NCBI GenBank assembly: GCA_002254765.1
Contig: NJDV01000110.1
Coordinates: forward strand, 1 to 5,509
Length of the DNA stretch: 5,509 nucleotides
Direction of reading: 5' to 3'
From: Thermoplasmatales archaeon ex4484_36
GTDB taxonomy: Archaea; Thermoplasmatota; Penumbrarchaeia; Penumbrarchaeales; EX4484-36
Each line of letters opens with the position of its first letter. Within the stretch, counting starts at the first letter, position 1. Below the pieces are notes generated by a model. The model was not told where the DNA came from. It searched no databases and saw nothing but the letters and a program-made list of their open reading frames with translations. Positions 1 through 4,982 of the stretch are shown here, piece after piece. The position numbers were made by a program, and so were the translations under genes.

Positions 1-279
1 GGGGGGGAGAAGAAGAGGGTCGCCCTCGCAAGGGCCCTGGTCCTCAGGCCAAAGGCTCTCCTTCTAGACGAACCCACTGCAGGGGTCGACCCCAAAAAAG
101 CTGGAATCATTGAAGAGAGCATACTCGATATGGTGCGGGGGAGGGGTATTACCGTCATATGGGTCACCCATGACGTCTCCCAGGCCCTGCGGGTGGGCGA
201 CAGAATAGCTTCCATGAAGAAGGGCAAGGTGATCAAGGTGGGAGAGAGAGACAGATTTCAGTGGGAGGGAGTATATTGA
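1..279 (+). CDS. ABC transporter ATP-binding protein, C-terminal part (5' end outside window)
   Basis: The reading frame is open from base 1 and stops at TGA 277-279, giving the last 92 residues of an ABC ATPase. Visible in order: the GGEKKRVALARAL signature helix at the very start (the leading LS lies outside), Walker B ALLLDEPTAGVDP at about residues 19-31, and the H-loop WVTHD at about 54-58. Walker A and the Q-loop lie upstream of the window. The subunit would hydrolyse ATP on the cytoplasmic face to drive the membrane partner. That partner is almost certainly the next gene, since its start overlaps this stop codon. In FetAB (YbbL-YbbM) systems, FetA is the ATPase of a pair linked to iron export in E. 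coli, and the WVTHD form and gene order suit that assignment. Substrate in archaea is not known to me. The ABC ATPase call is firm; the FetA subfamily call is inferred from the neighbour. Confidence 0.93.
   Translation, partial: GGEKKRVALARALVLRPKALLLDEPTAGVDPKKAGIIEESILDMVRGRGITVIWVTHDVSQALRVGDRIASMKKGKVIKVGERDRFQWEGVY
264..270 (+). promoter_or_regulatory. Ribosome binding site that favours the TTG start of the permease gene
   Basis: GGAGGGA lies 5 nt before TTG 276-278. The in-frame GTG at 261 would place this Shine-Dalgarno inside the coding region and has nothing comparable at the right distance upstream. TTG overlaps the ATPase stop as TTGA, a typical translational-coupling arrangement. 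Confidence 0.6.
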
Positions 280-1058
280 GCGGGATACCCTACACTGCGG
301 AGGAGGCCCTGCTCAGGATGGCTCTGGTAGCCATTTTGATAGTCATAGCAGCGCTTCTTCTGAGACTCAGAAGGGTTGGGATAGAAAAGGAATACCTCTA
401 CGCCCTTCTCAAAGGGGGTGCGCAGATCTTCGCTCTCGCCATCTTCCTCACCTATCTTTTCTCCTCCCCTATCTGGTACCTGCTGATATGGATACTTCTT
501 CTAGCAATGATCATCGTTGGAGGGAGGACTTCTGCTAGGAGGGCTTCAGGGCTCCCCCGTGCCGAATCCGTCACCACCCCCAGCATCTTGGCCGGAGCTG
601 TCACGGTGATCACTATCTTGGTGCTCTCCGGGGCAATGCCGCTTACCCCTCAGTTCATAATACCCCTCTCGGGGATGGTCTTCGGAAACTCCATGACCAT
701 CTGCTCGCTGACGGTGGAGAGGTTTTTAAGGGAGGTGAGACTGGGACGGGAGAGGATAGAGGCGGCGCTCTGCCTCGGTATCCCTTCCGCTATGGCCATG
801 GAGGAGTTCGGAAAGGAGGCCGTGAAGGCGGCGATTATTCCCACCCTGGACAGACTCAAGACCCTGGGGTTGATATTCATCCCGGGGGCTATGACAGGTC
901 TTATAATGGCTGGGACAGACCCCATTGTGGCGGCGGAGTATCAGATGATCGTATATTTCATGATCACCGGCGGAGGGGTGATAACATCTTTAACCGCCGT
1001 TTACCTTATGAGAAAAAGAGTTTTCACGGAGGCTGAGCAACTTGCGGAATGGCTCTGA
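276..1058 (+). CDS. fetB: FetB/UPF0014-family ABC transporter permease
   Basis: A complete integral membrane protein of 260 residues from the TTG at 276. About seven hydrophobic segments are visible at roughly residues 15-31, 40-62, 66-83, 102-120, 125-146, 196-212 and 223-244. The family is recognised by the block from about 120 to 212: IIPLSGMVFGNSM, then a cytoplasmic helix region rich in EAALCLGI..A, then AAIIPTLDRLKTLGL and IPGAMTGLIMAG, which correspond closely to E. coli FetB (AALIPTVDSAKTVGL, LPGMMSGLIFAG). The amphipathic stretch before AAIIPT is the likely coupling helix contacting the ATPase. FetAB is linked to iron homeostasis in E. coli; the archaeal substrate is unproven. Length is normal and no break is seen. 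The start was chosen over GTG 261 because of the Shine-Dalgarno at 264-270; ATG 318 would cut into the first membrane segment. The 3' end overlaps the DUF357 gene by 17 nt. Confidence 0.9.
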   Translation: MSGIPYTAEEALLRMALVAILIVIAALLLRLRRVGIEKEYLYALLKGGAQIFALAIFLTYLFSSPIWYLLIWILLLAMIIVGGRTSARRASGLPRAESVTTPSILAGAVTVITILVLSGAMPLTPQFIIPLSGMVFGNSMTICSLTVERFLREVRLGRERIEAALCLGIPSAMAMEEFGKEAVKAAIIPTLDRLKTLGLIFIPGAMTGLIMAGTDPIVAAEYQMIVYFMITGGGVITSLTAVYLMRKRVFTEAEQLAEWL

Positions 1059-1311
1059 TCTTAAAAGGGAGGCGGAGAAGGAGATAGAGAGGATGGAAGG
1101 TGTCTTCGGGTCGATAGAGGGAGAGGAGGGAGAGGTTCTAAGACTGGCAAGGAGCTATTTTGAGGACTCAAAGTACTTTTTTGAAAAAGAGGATTATTTG
1201 AAGTCTTTTGAGGCCGCTGTGATCTCATGGGCTTACGTGGACGCCCTCCTCCACTTCGGAAAGGTCAGAATACCCAAGGAGCTCCTTAAATATTTCACGG
1301 TGGAAGGATAG
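1042..1311 (+). CDS. DUF357 family protein, small helical archaeal protein
   Basis: An 89-residue, charged, almost wholly helical protein. The N-terminal half is Lys/Glu-rich (EAEKEIERMEG). The conserved half is the run SYFEDSKYFFEKEDYLKSFEAA followed by SWAYVDALLHFG and the closing PKELLKYFTV. This pattern (tyrosine/phenylalanine-rich helix, 'EK.DY..(S/A)FEA', 'YVDA') is that of DUF357, a family found in archaea whose function is unknown to me. No signal peptide or membrane segment is visible. It starts at TTG 1042 inside the end of the permease gene, with GGAGG at 1028-1032 nine nt upstream, so it is probably translated from the same mRNA as the transporter. Its stop is 13 nt from the end of the convergent pyrI remnant. 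The only internal ATG (at 1093) would remove about 17 residues before the conserved part, so a shorter protein is possible. Confidence 0.8.
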   Translation: MRNGSDLKREAEKEIERMEGVFGSIEGEEGEVLRLARSYFEDSKYFFEKEDYLKSFEAAVISWAYVDALLHFGKVRIPKELLKYFTVEG

Positions 1312-1324
1312 GCCACATACGCCG

Positions 1325-1688
1325 TCACAGGAGGTTCTTCGCAACCTGGCTCTGCACTCTCCCGCAATAGATGCACCTTATCTTCAAAGGGTCCCTAGAA
1401 ACCACTTTGAGCAGAGGTTCTCTTTGGTTGGAAATGCAGTTAGGGTTCTCACACCTTACTATTCCCTCAAGTATATCCGGGATCTCCACTCTGTATTTGT
1501 TAACCACACTGTAATCCCTCTATTTTCACCACGTCCTTAAGCCCCTCCTTTTTGCTCAGAACGTTCATAGCTACCGAGACGGTATAACCCTCCTCCCCTG
1601 TTATACCAAGTATCCTGAGGACCTTAAGGGCTGATCCCGCTGTTATGTGGTCTATGACAGTCCCGTCCTTGATTGGGGTTATCTTTCC
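1325..1688 (-). pseudogene. pyrI: Aspartate carbamoyltransferase regulatory chain (PyrI), broken by an out-of-frame internal deletion
   Basis: Two PyrI pieces lie in different frames. The N-terminal piece (from about 1688 to a TAA at 1500-1502) reads [14 protein letters not shown], then [19 protein letters not shown] and ends DVVKIEG; this is the nucleotide-binding domain's start, including the hallmark GTVIDHI. The C-terminal piece (from about 1519 to TGA 1325-1327) reads [18 protein letters not shown] and then the zinc domain with Cys pairs C-x4-C (RCENPNC) and C-x2-C (RCIYC), all four cysteines present. By family alignment about 24 residues are missing between KIEG and RDY (the region around the 'ALIAPNATINII' strand), and the frames require the missing length to be 3n+2 nt. 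The first few PyrI residues and the start codon are also absent: in its frame a TAA lies directly upstream of codon 1688. PyrI normally binds CTP/ATP and tunes ATCase; this copy could not make that chain. Both pieces are otherwise undamaged. Confidence 0.88.
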
Positions 1689-2377
1689 TTACAACCTTCA
1701 AGCCCCTCCTTGGTTATCCTATAGGACCCAGCTACCTTGCGGTACTCCTCCTCATCCGGAAACCTCTCCCTCTGAATCCTTGTCACGTAGAGGACGTCCG
1801 CCTCCTCCACCCCCCTCTCAAGGCTCTCCGTTATCTCATACTTCCCCCCTAACGCTTCTATCTCCTCTAGGATGTAGGAAGGCATCTGAATCAGCTCCGG
1901 GGCTACCATTATCATCTTCGCTCCCAGCCTCGCTAGCGCCAGTGAAAGGGAGTGGACGGTCCTTCCGTACCTCAGGTCCCCAACCAGTGCCACGGTCTTA
2001 CCGCGAATTTCTCCCAGTTCCTTACGAATGGTGAAGAGGTCAAGGAGGGTCTGCGTGGGGTGCTGTCCCGCCCCATCACCGCCGTTGATAACTGGCTTTG
2101 AACAGAAGTGGGCAGCTAGTGCTGCTGCACCCTCATTTGGATGCCTCAAGACCACCACGTCAGAGTAGCCCTCCGCCATGCGGATGGTGTCCGCTAGCGT
2201 CTCCCCCTTCTTAAGAGACGTTCCGAACATGGATGCAAGGACCTTTCCGTAGAGAAGGTCGGAGGTCTCCTCCCCCCGGGCCACGGGGACCATTCTCTCC
2301 GCCACATCCAGTATCTTATAGATCTCATCCTCCTTCAAATCCTCAATCCTGATTATGTCCCTGCCCTTAAAACTCAT
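1679..2377 (-). CDS. pyrB: Aspartate carbamoyltransferase catalytic chain (PyrB), lacking the STRTR loop and the C-terminus
   Basis: PyrB joins carbamoyl phosphate and aspartate to make carbamoyl-aspartate in pyrimidine synthesis. The open frame has 232 codons against about 305 expected. The start [14 protein letters not shown] matches archaeal PyrB N-termini. Present: VVLRHP (residues 73-79, Arg105 of E. coli numbering), [14 protein letters not shown] (104-117; His134, Gln137), [13 protein letters not shown] (132-144) and VTRIQ (198-202; Arg229). Missing: after VLASMF (51) the sequence jumps to [13 protein letters not shown], so the FEPSTRTR loop and following helix (about 28 residues) are gone in frame; and after [11 protein letters not shown] the frame runs into the pyrI N-terminus and stops, so the HPLPR motif and final helices (about 55-60 residues) are gone. 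With the carbamoyl phosphate loop absent it should be inactive. The downstream gene is the pyrI remnant, overlapping the stop by about 10 nt. The gene has its own upstream promoter region (2378-2533). Confidence 0.92.
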   Translation of the reverse strand: MSFKGRDIIRIEDLKEDEIYKILDVAERMVPVARGEETSDLLYGKVLASMFGTSLKKGETLADTIRMAEGYSDVVVLRHPNEGAAALAAHFCSKPVINGGDGAGQHPTQTLLDLFTIRKELGEIRGKTVALVGDLRYGRTVHSLSLALARLGAKMIMVAPELIQMPSYILEEIEALGGKYEITESLERGVEEADVLYVTRIQRERFPDEEEYRKVAGSYRITKEGLEGCKER

Positions 2378-2410
2378 GTCTAACCCCAGGGGAGAAGAAA
2401 GGGGGGAGAA

Positions 2411-2418
2411 GATATAAC
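2411..2418 (-). promoter_or_regulatory. Candidate proximal TATA box for pyrB
   Basis: On the - strand this reads GTTATATC, a moderate box A. Archaeal start sites fall about 25-27 nt from the box centre, so transcription would begin near 2388, giving a leader of only about 11 nt before ATG 2377. The DNA between box and start is a pure pyrimidine run on this strand (2412-2388). No good Shine-Dalgarno precedes the ATG (only GGGG at 2384-2387), which fits a very short or absent leader. The match is weaker than the two upstream boxes. Confidence 0.4.
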
Positions 2419-2445
2419 CTTAACGATTGGGACGGGTCCGGGGCT

Positions 2446-2464
2446 TTTGCAATGGAATTACAAA
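2446..2464. promoter_or_regulatory. Palindromic candidate operator, proximal copy
   Basis: The sequence TTTGCAATGGAATTACAAA is an 8-3-8 inverted repeat with a single mismatched pair. Read toward pyrB it sits directly downstream of the TATA block at 2468-2474, occupying the interval where polymerase would be loaded. That is a classic place for a repressor in archaea. I do not recognise the motif as that of any regulator I know, so the binding protein is unknown. Confidence 0.55.
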
Positions 2465-2467
2465 CGC

Positions 2468-2474
2468 TTTATAC
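2468..2474 (-). promoter_or_regulatory. Candidate TATA box for pyrB, middle promoter
   Basis: On the - strand GTATAAA, preceded by GGATC. The predicted start is near 2446, at the far edge of the proximal palindrome, leaving a leader of about 70 nt to the pyrB ATG. It is the equivalent of the distal box in the neighbouring repeat unit. Confidence 0.45.
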
Positions 2475-2479
2475 GATCC

Positions 2480-2498
2480 TTTGCGATGTTATTGCAAA
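2480..2498. promoter_or_regulatory. Palindromic candidate operator, distal copy
   Basis: TTTGCGATGTTATTGCAAA is again an 8-3-8 inverted repeat with one mismatched pair. The spacer bases differ from the proximal copy (GTT versus GGA) while the arms are kept, which is the pattern expected of a conserved protein-binding site. The two centres are 34 bp apart, a little over three helical turns. It lies immediately downstream of the TATA box at 2502-2509 in the pyrB direction. Confidence 0.55.
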
Positions 2499-2501
2499 CC
2501 G

Positions 2502-2509
2502 TTTATATA
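2502..2509 (-). promoter_or_regulatory. Candidate TATA box for pyrB, distal promoter
   Basis: On the - strand TATATAAA, an excellent box A, with a predicted start near 2480 and a leader of about 100 nt. The element is nearly symmetric (TTTATATA on the + strand), so a + strand promoter is formally possible, but that would only make RNA antisense to the end of ppsA. The rest of the gap between ppsA and pyrB (2513-2533) shows no clear terminator. Confidence 0.5.
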
Positions 2510-2533
2510 TCCATTCCCTAAGCTATTTCAGTT

Positions 2534-4897
2534 CTATTGTTCCGGCAGTATCCCCAGCTTCTTCTCCAGCTCGGCTATCCTCAGTCTAGTCTTCAGCACG
2601 GTGTCGGGATTCAGGGAGATGGAGTCTATGCCCTCCCTCACGAGGAATTCGGCAAATTCAGGGTAATCAGAGGGAGCCTGCCCGCAGATGCCTATCTTCC
2701 TCCCCCTTCTCTTGGCCACCTTTATAACCTGCGAGACAAGCCTCTTCACGGCGGGCTCATTCTCATTGTAGAGGTGGGCCACCAGCTCCGAGTCCCTGTC
2801 TAGGCCTAAAGCGAGCTGGGTCAGGTCGTTAGAACCTATGGAGAAGCCGTCAAATATATCAGCGAACTCCTCAGCGGCTATAACATTGGACGGTATCTCA
2901 GCCATCACATAGAATTCGAGGCCACCCTCTCCCTGCCTCAGGCCGAACTCTTCCGCCACTTTGATCACCCTGCAACCCTCCTCCGGTGTCCTGCAGAAGG
3001 GGACCATTACCTTCACGTTCTTAAGGCCCATCTCATCCCTCACCTTTTTAATGGCCTTGCACTCCAGCCCGAAGGCCTCTTTGAATGTGGGGTCGTAGTA
3101 GCGGGAGGCACCTCTCCAGCCTATCATGGGGTTATGTTCGTGGGGCTCGTAGAGGAACCCTCCCAGAAGATTGGCGTACTCGTTAGTCTTGAAGTCGGAG
3201 AACCTCACTATTACGTCATTGGGCCAGAAGCCCGCAGCGATCCTCGCTATTCCCTGAGCCAGCTTGTCCACAAAGAACTGAGCCTTGTCCTCATACCCCG
3301 CTGTCCTCTTCTCAATCTCCTCCACAAGCTCCTCAAGCTTCTTGATCTCTTCCTCCAGCCCGTATGAGTAGTTCATCTCCTTCAGTCTCTCCAGGTCTTT
3401 TTTTATCCTCTCAAAGTTAAGGAGGGCATTGGGGTGTATTCCGATGTGGGAGTTTATTATGAACTCCTCCCGGGCAAGACCAACACCGTCGTTGGGTATC
3501 TGGCCCTGCACGAAGGCGTTCTCTGGAATCCCCGCATTCATCATTATCTTTGTGCGGGTCCGGGGTATCTTCTCCACGTCTATCTTCTCAACTCTGTACC
3601 TGAGAAGCCCTCGATAGACCCTCCCTACTTCCCCCTCAGCACAGCTCACCGTCACGTCCTCTCCGGTGGTCAGTACCTTGGTGGCATTCATGGCCCCCAC
3701 AATGGCGGGAATTCCAAGCTCCCTTGAGATTATGGCAGCGTGGCAGGTTCTTCCGCCCTGATCCGTCACTATTGCGGAGGCTATTTTCATTATAGGTTCC
3801 CAGTCGGGGTCGGTCATTGTAGTCACCAGCACCTCCCCGGGCCTGAAGTCGCCAATCCTGTCCACGGATTCGATGACGTGTACCTTCCCTTGGCCGATCT
3901 TGTCCCCCACCGCCTTCCCCTCCACGAGAACATCTCCCCTCTCCTCCAGTATGAAAGTCTCTATCTCTATGATCGTCCCCCATTTGGCCAGGGTGAGTAT
4001 CTCATCATCTGTGAGGACGTAACTGCTTCTCTCCTCCTCCGTGGTGGGTACGTTCTTAACGGGCTCCTGGGGGTCGTCAGAGTATATCATCTTGTACTGC
4101 TTCTCTCCCAGGTTTTTTCCTATGATGGGACGGTAGCCCTCCTTTAAAGTGGGCTTGAAGACGTAGAACTCGTCCGGGTTCACCTTTCCTTGAACTACGT
4201 TCTCGCCCAGGCCCCATGCGCCGTTTATTAGGACAACGTCCTTGAATCCACTCTCTGTATCTATTGTGAACATCACCCCTGAGGAGGCTGCATCGGAGCG
4301 AACCATCTTCTGAACCGCTATGGAGAGGTAAACGCTGAAGTGGTCAAAGCCCTTGTCAACCCTGTAGGAGATAGCTCTGTCTGTGAAGAGGGATGCAAAG
4401 CACTTCTTCACAGCCTCAAGGAGCGCTTCCTCGCCCCTGATGTTGAGATAAGTCTCCTGCTGGCCTGCGAAGGATGCGTCGGGGAGGTCCTCAGCAGTGG
4501 CTGAGGAGCGAACCGCCACGTCCACGTTCTCCGCCCCGTACTTCTCCGAAAGCCTCCGGTAACTCTCAACGATCTCCCTCTTCAGCTCCTCTGGAAGCTC
4601 GGAGGAGCGGATCAGCTCCCTCACACGCCTGCCCCTCTCCTTCAGATTGTGTATGTCCCCTGTGTCGAGGTCCTTCAGCACCTCGCGGATCTCGTCCTCT
4701 ACTCCAGCCTTCTTCAGAAGATACTGGTACGCGTAGGCGGTTATTGCAAAACCGTAAGGAACCTGAACACCCTTCTCCGTAAGCTTTCTGTACATCTCCC
4801 CTAGGGAGGCGTTCTTTCCCCCCACCAATGGGACATCTTCAATACCTATTTCGTCAAACCACAGGATGAATTTCTTCTTTCTGCTTTCGCCGCTCAT
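2534..4897 (-). CDS. ppsA: Phosphoenolpyruvate synthase (PpsA), with an in-frame gap at the ATP site
   Basis: PEP synthase makes PEP from pyruvate and ATP in the cytoplasm, releasing AMP and phosphate, for gluconeogenesis. With ATG 4897 it has 787 residues. The N-terminal ATP-grasp part has LVGGKNASLGEM (24-35), VAVRSSATAEDLPDASFAGQQ (127-147) and LFTDRAISYR (170-179). The swivelling domain carries the phosphorylated His at about 386 in TDQGGRTCHAA. The PEP/pyruvate barrel has GVGLAREEF (471-479), VRFSDFKTNEY (564-574), GWRGASRYY (593-601), FSIGSNDLTQ (685-694) and catalytic Cys738 in GICGQAPSD. A charged helical insert sits near 499-539. Between WGTIIE (ends 311) and IETFILEE about 40-45 residues found in relatives are missing, taking away the 'MDIEW' and 'IVQARPET' motifs; the gap is in frame. 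Those residues bind Mg-ATP, so the protein should not use ATP normally. ATG 4897 is preferred over ATG 4915 because GGTGAT lies 3 nt before it. Confidence 0.95.
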   Translation of the reverse strand: MSGESRKKKFILWFDEIGIEDVPLVGGKNASLGEMYRKLTEKGVQVPYGFAITAYAYQYLLKKAGVEDEIREVLKDLDTGDIHNLKERGRRVRELIRSSELPEELKREIVESYRRLSEKYGAENVDVAVRSSATAEDLPDASFAGQQETYLNIRGEEALLEAVKKCFASLFTDRAISYRVDKGFDHFSVYLSIAVQKMVRSDAASSGVMFTIDTESGFKDVVLINGAWGLGENVVQGKVNPDEFYVFKPTLKEGYRPIIGKNLGEKQYKMIYSDDPQEPVKNVPTTEEERSSYVLTDDEILTLAKWGTIIEIETFILEERGDVLVEGKAVGDKIGQGKVHVIESVDRIGDFRPGEVLVTTMTDPDWEPIMKIASAIVTDQGGRTCHAAIISRELGIPAIVGAMNATKVLTTGEDVTVSCAEGEVGRVYRGLLRYRVEKIDVEKIPRTRTKIMMNAGIPENAFVQGQIPNDGVGLAREEFIINSHIGIHPNALLNFERIKKDLERLKEMNYSYGLEEEIKKLEELVEEIEKRTAGYEDKAQFFVDKLAQGIARIAAGFWPNDVIVRFSDFKTNEYANLLGGFLYEPHEHNPMIGWRGASRYYDPTFKEAFGLECKAIKKVRDEMGLKNVKVMVPFCRTPEEGCRVIKVAEEFGLRQGEGGLEFYVMAEIPSNVIAAEEFADIFDGFSIGSNDLTQLALGLDRDSELVAHLYNENEPAVKRLVSQVIKVAKRRGRKIGICGQAPSDYPEFAEFLVREGIDSISLNPDTVLKTRLRIAELEKKLGILPEQ

Positions 4898-4900
4898 GAT

Positions 4901-4906
4901 ATCACC
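4901..4906 (-). promoter_or_regulatory. Ribosome binding site of ppsA, decides the start
   Basis: GGTGAT on the - strand, 3 nt before ATG 4897. It complements the 3' end of archaeal 16S rRNA. The alternative ATG at 4915 lies upstream of it and has only a weak AAAGGAG further away, so six extra codons are unlikely to be real. Confidence 0.65.
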
Positions 4907-4916
4907 TTTCAGCATG

Positions 4917-4924
4917 TTTTTAAA
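4917..4924 (+). promoter_or_regulatory. Candidate TATA box for the DUF72 gene
   Basis: TTTTTAAA; the predicted start is near 4946, leaving a leader of about 37 nt that contains the GGTGAT site. The box lies inside the expected 5' leader of ppsA on the other strand. Confidence 0.4.
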
Positions 4925-4955
4925 GGAGAATGTGAGTATCTCAAAAATGGTTCAG

Positions 4956-4964
4956 ATATAAAAA
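4956..4964 (-). promoter_or_regulatory. Candidate TATA box for ppsA
   Basis: On the - strand TTTTTATAT, a good archaeal box A. The predicted start is near 4934, with a leader of about 37 nt ending in the GGTGAT site. Read on the + strand the same AT run could be taken as a box for the DUF72 gene, but it would start transcription at about the GTG itself and leave out the ribosome binding site. Confidence 0.5.
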
Positions 4965-4973
4965 CGGTGCGAT

Positions 4974-4979
4974 GGTGAT
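4974..4979 (+). promoter_or_regulatory. Ribosome binding site of the DUF72 gene
   Basis: GGTGAT, 3 nt before GTG 4983, exactly the geometry used by ppsA. It supports GTG as the start; the ATG at 4972 is out of frame. Confidence 0.6.
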
Positions 4980-4982
4980 AGC

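Larger units (their letters stand above)
2444..2512. repeat. Tandem imperfect direct repeat, two units of about 34-36 bp
   Basis: Unit 1 (2444-2479) and unit 2 (2479-2512) abut each other. Shared blocks in the same order are TTTGCRATG, CAAAC, TTTATA and ATCC; most of the remaining positions also agree. Each unit holds one 19-bp palindrome followed (on the + strand) by a TATA-like block. The repeat lies wholly in the non-coding gap between ppsA and pyrB. Two copies only, and no longer array, so this is not a CRISPR. Confidence 0.75.

Noticed and set aside
261..275. GTG at 261 as the start of the permease gene
   Set aside because: It has no suitable ribosome binding site and would put the strong GGAGGGA at 264-270 inside the gene; TTG 276 fits better.
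1312..1324. A bidirectional terminator between the DUF357 gene and the pyrI remnant
   Set aside because: The 13-nt gap has no T-run or stem on either strand.
1325..1507. The 3' piece of pyrI as an independent 60-residue zinc protein starting at GTG 1507
   Set aside because: The PyrI similarity continues upstream of that GTG (RDYS), so the GTG is an internal codon of a broken gene; a reinitiated zinc domain is possible but unsupported.
1645..2034. Pro/Ser-rich open frame on the + strand opposite pyrB
   Set aside because: It is the low-complexity shadow of pyrB; it has no domain, no ribosome binding site and the other strand carries clear family motifs.
2384..2392. CCCCAGGGG as a hairpin near the pyrB start
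   Set aside because: The one-base loop cannot form a stable hairpin and there is no T-tract; it is more likely incidental.
2444..2512. The tandem repeat as a CRISPR fragment
   Set aside because: Only two abutting imperfect copies with no spacer, and each contains promoter-like elements.
3434..4147. Several + strand and alternative - strand open frames opposite or within ppsA
   Set aside because: All overlap the strongly conserved ppsA frame and show composition typical of antisense or frame-shifted reading.
4898..4915. ATG at 4915 as the ppsA start
   Set aside because: It lies upstream of the GGTGAT site, which is perfectly placed for ATG 4897, and the six extra residues are not part of the family N-terminus.
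4899..4980. TATCAC and GTGATA on either side of the ppsA promoter as a Thermococcales-type sugar regulator site (TATCAC-N5-GTGATA)
   Set aside because: The two halves are about 70 nt apart and each is explained by the GGTGAT ribosome binding site of a divergent gene.
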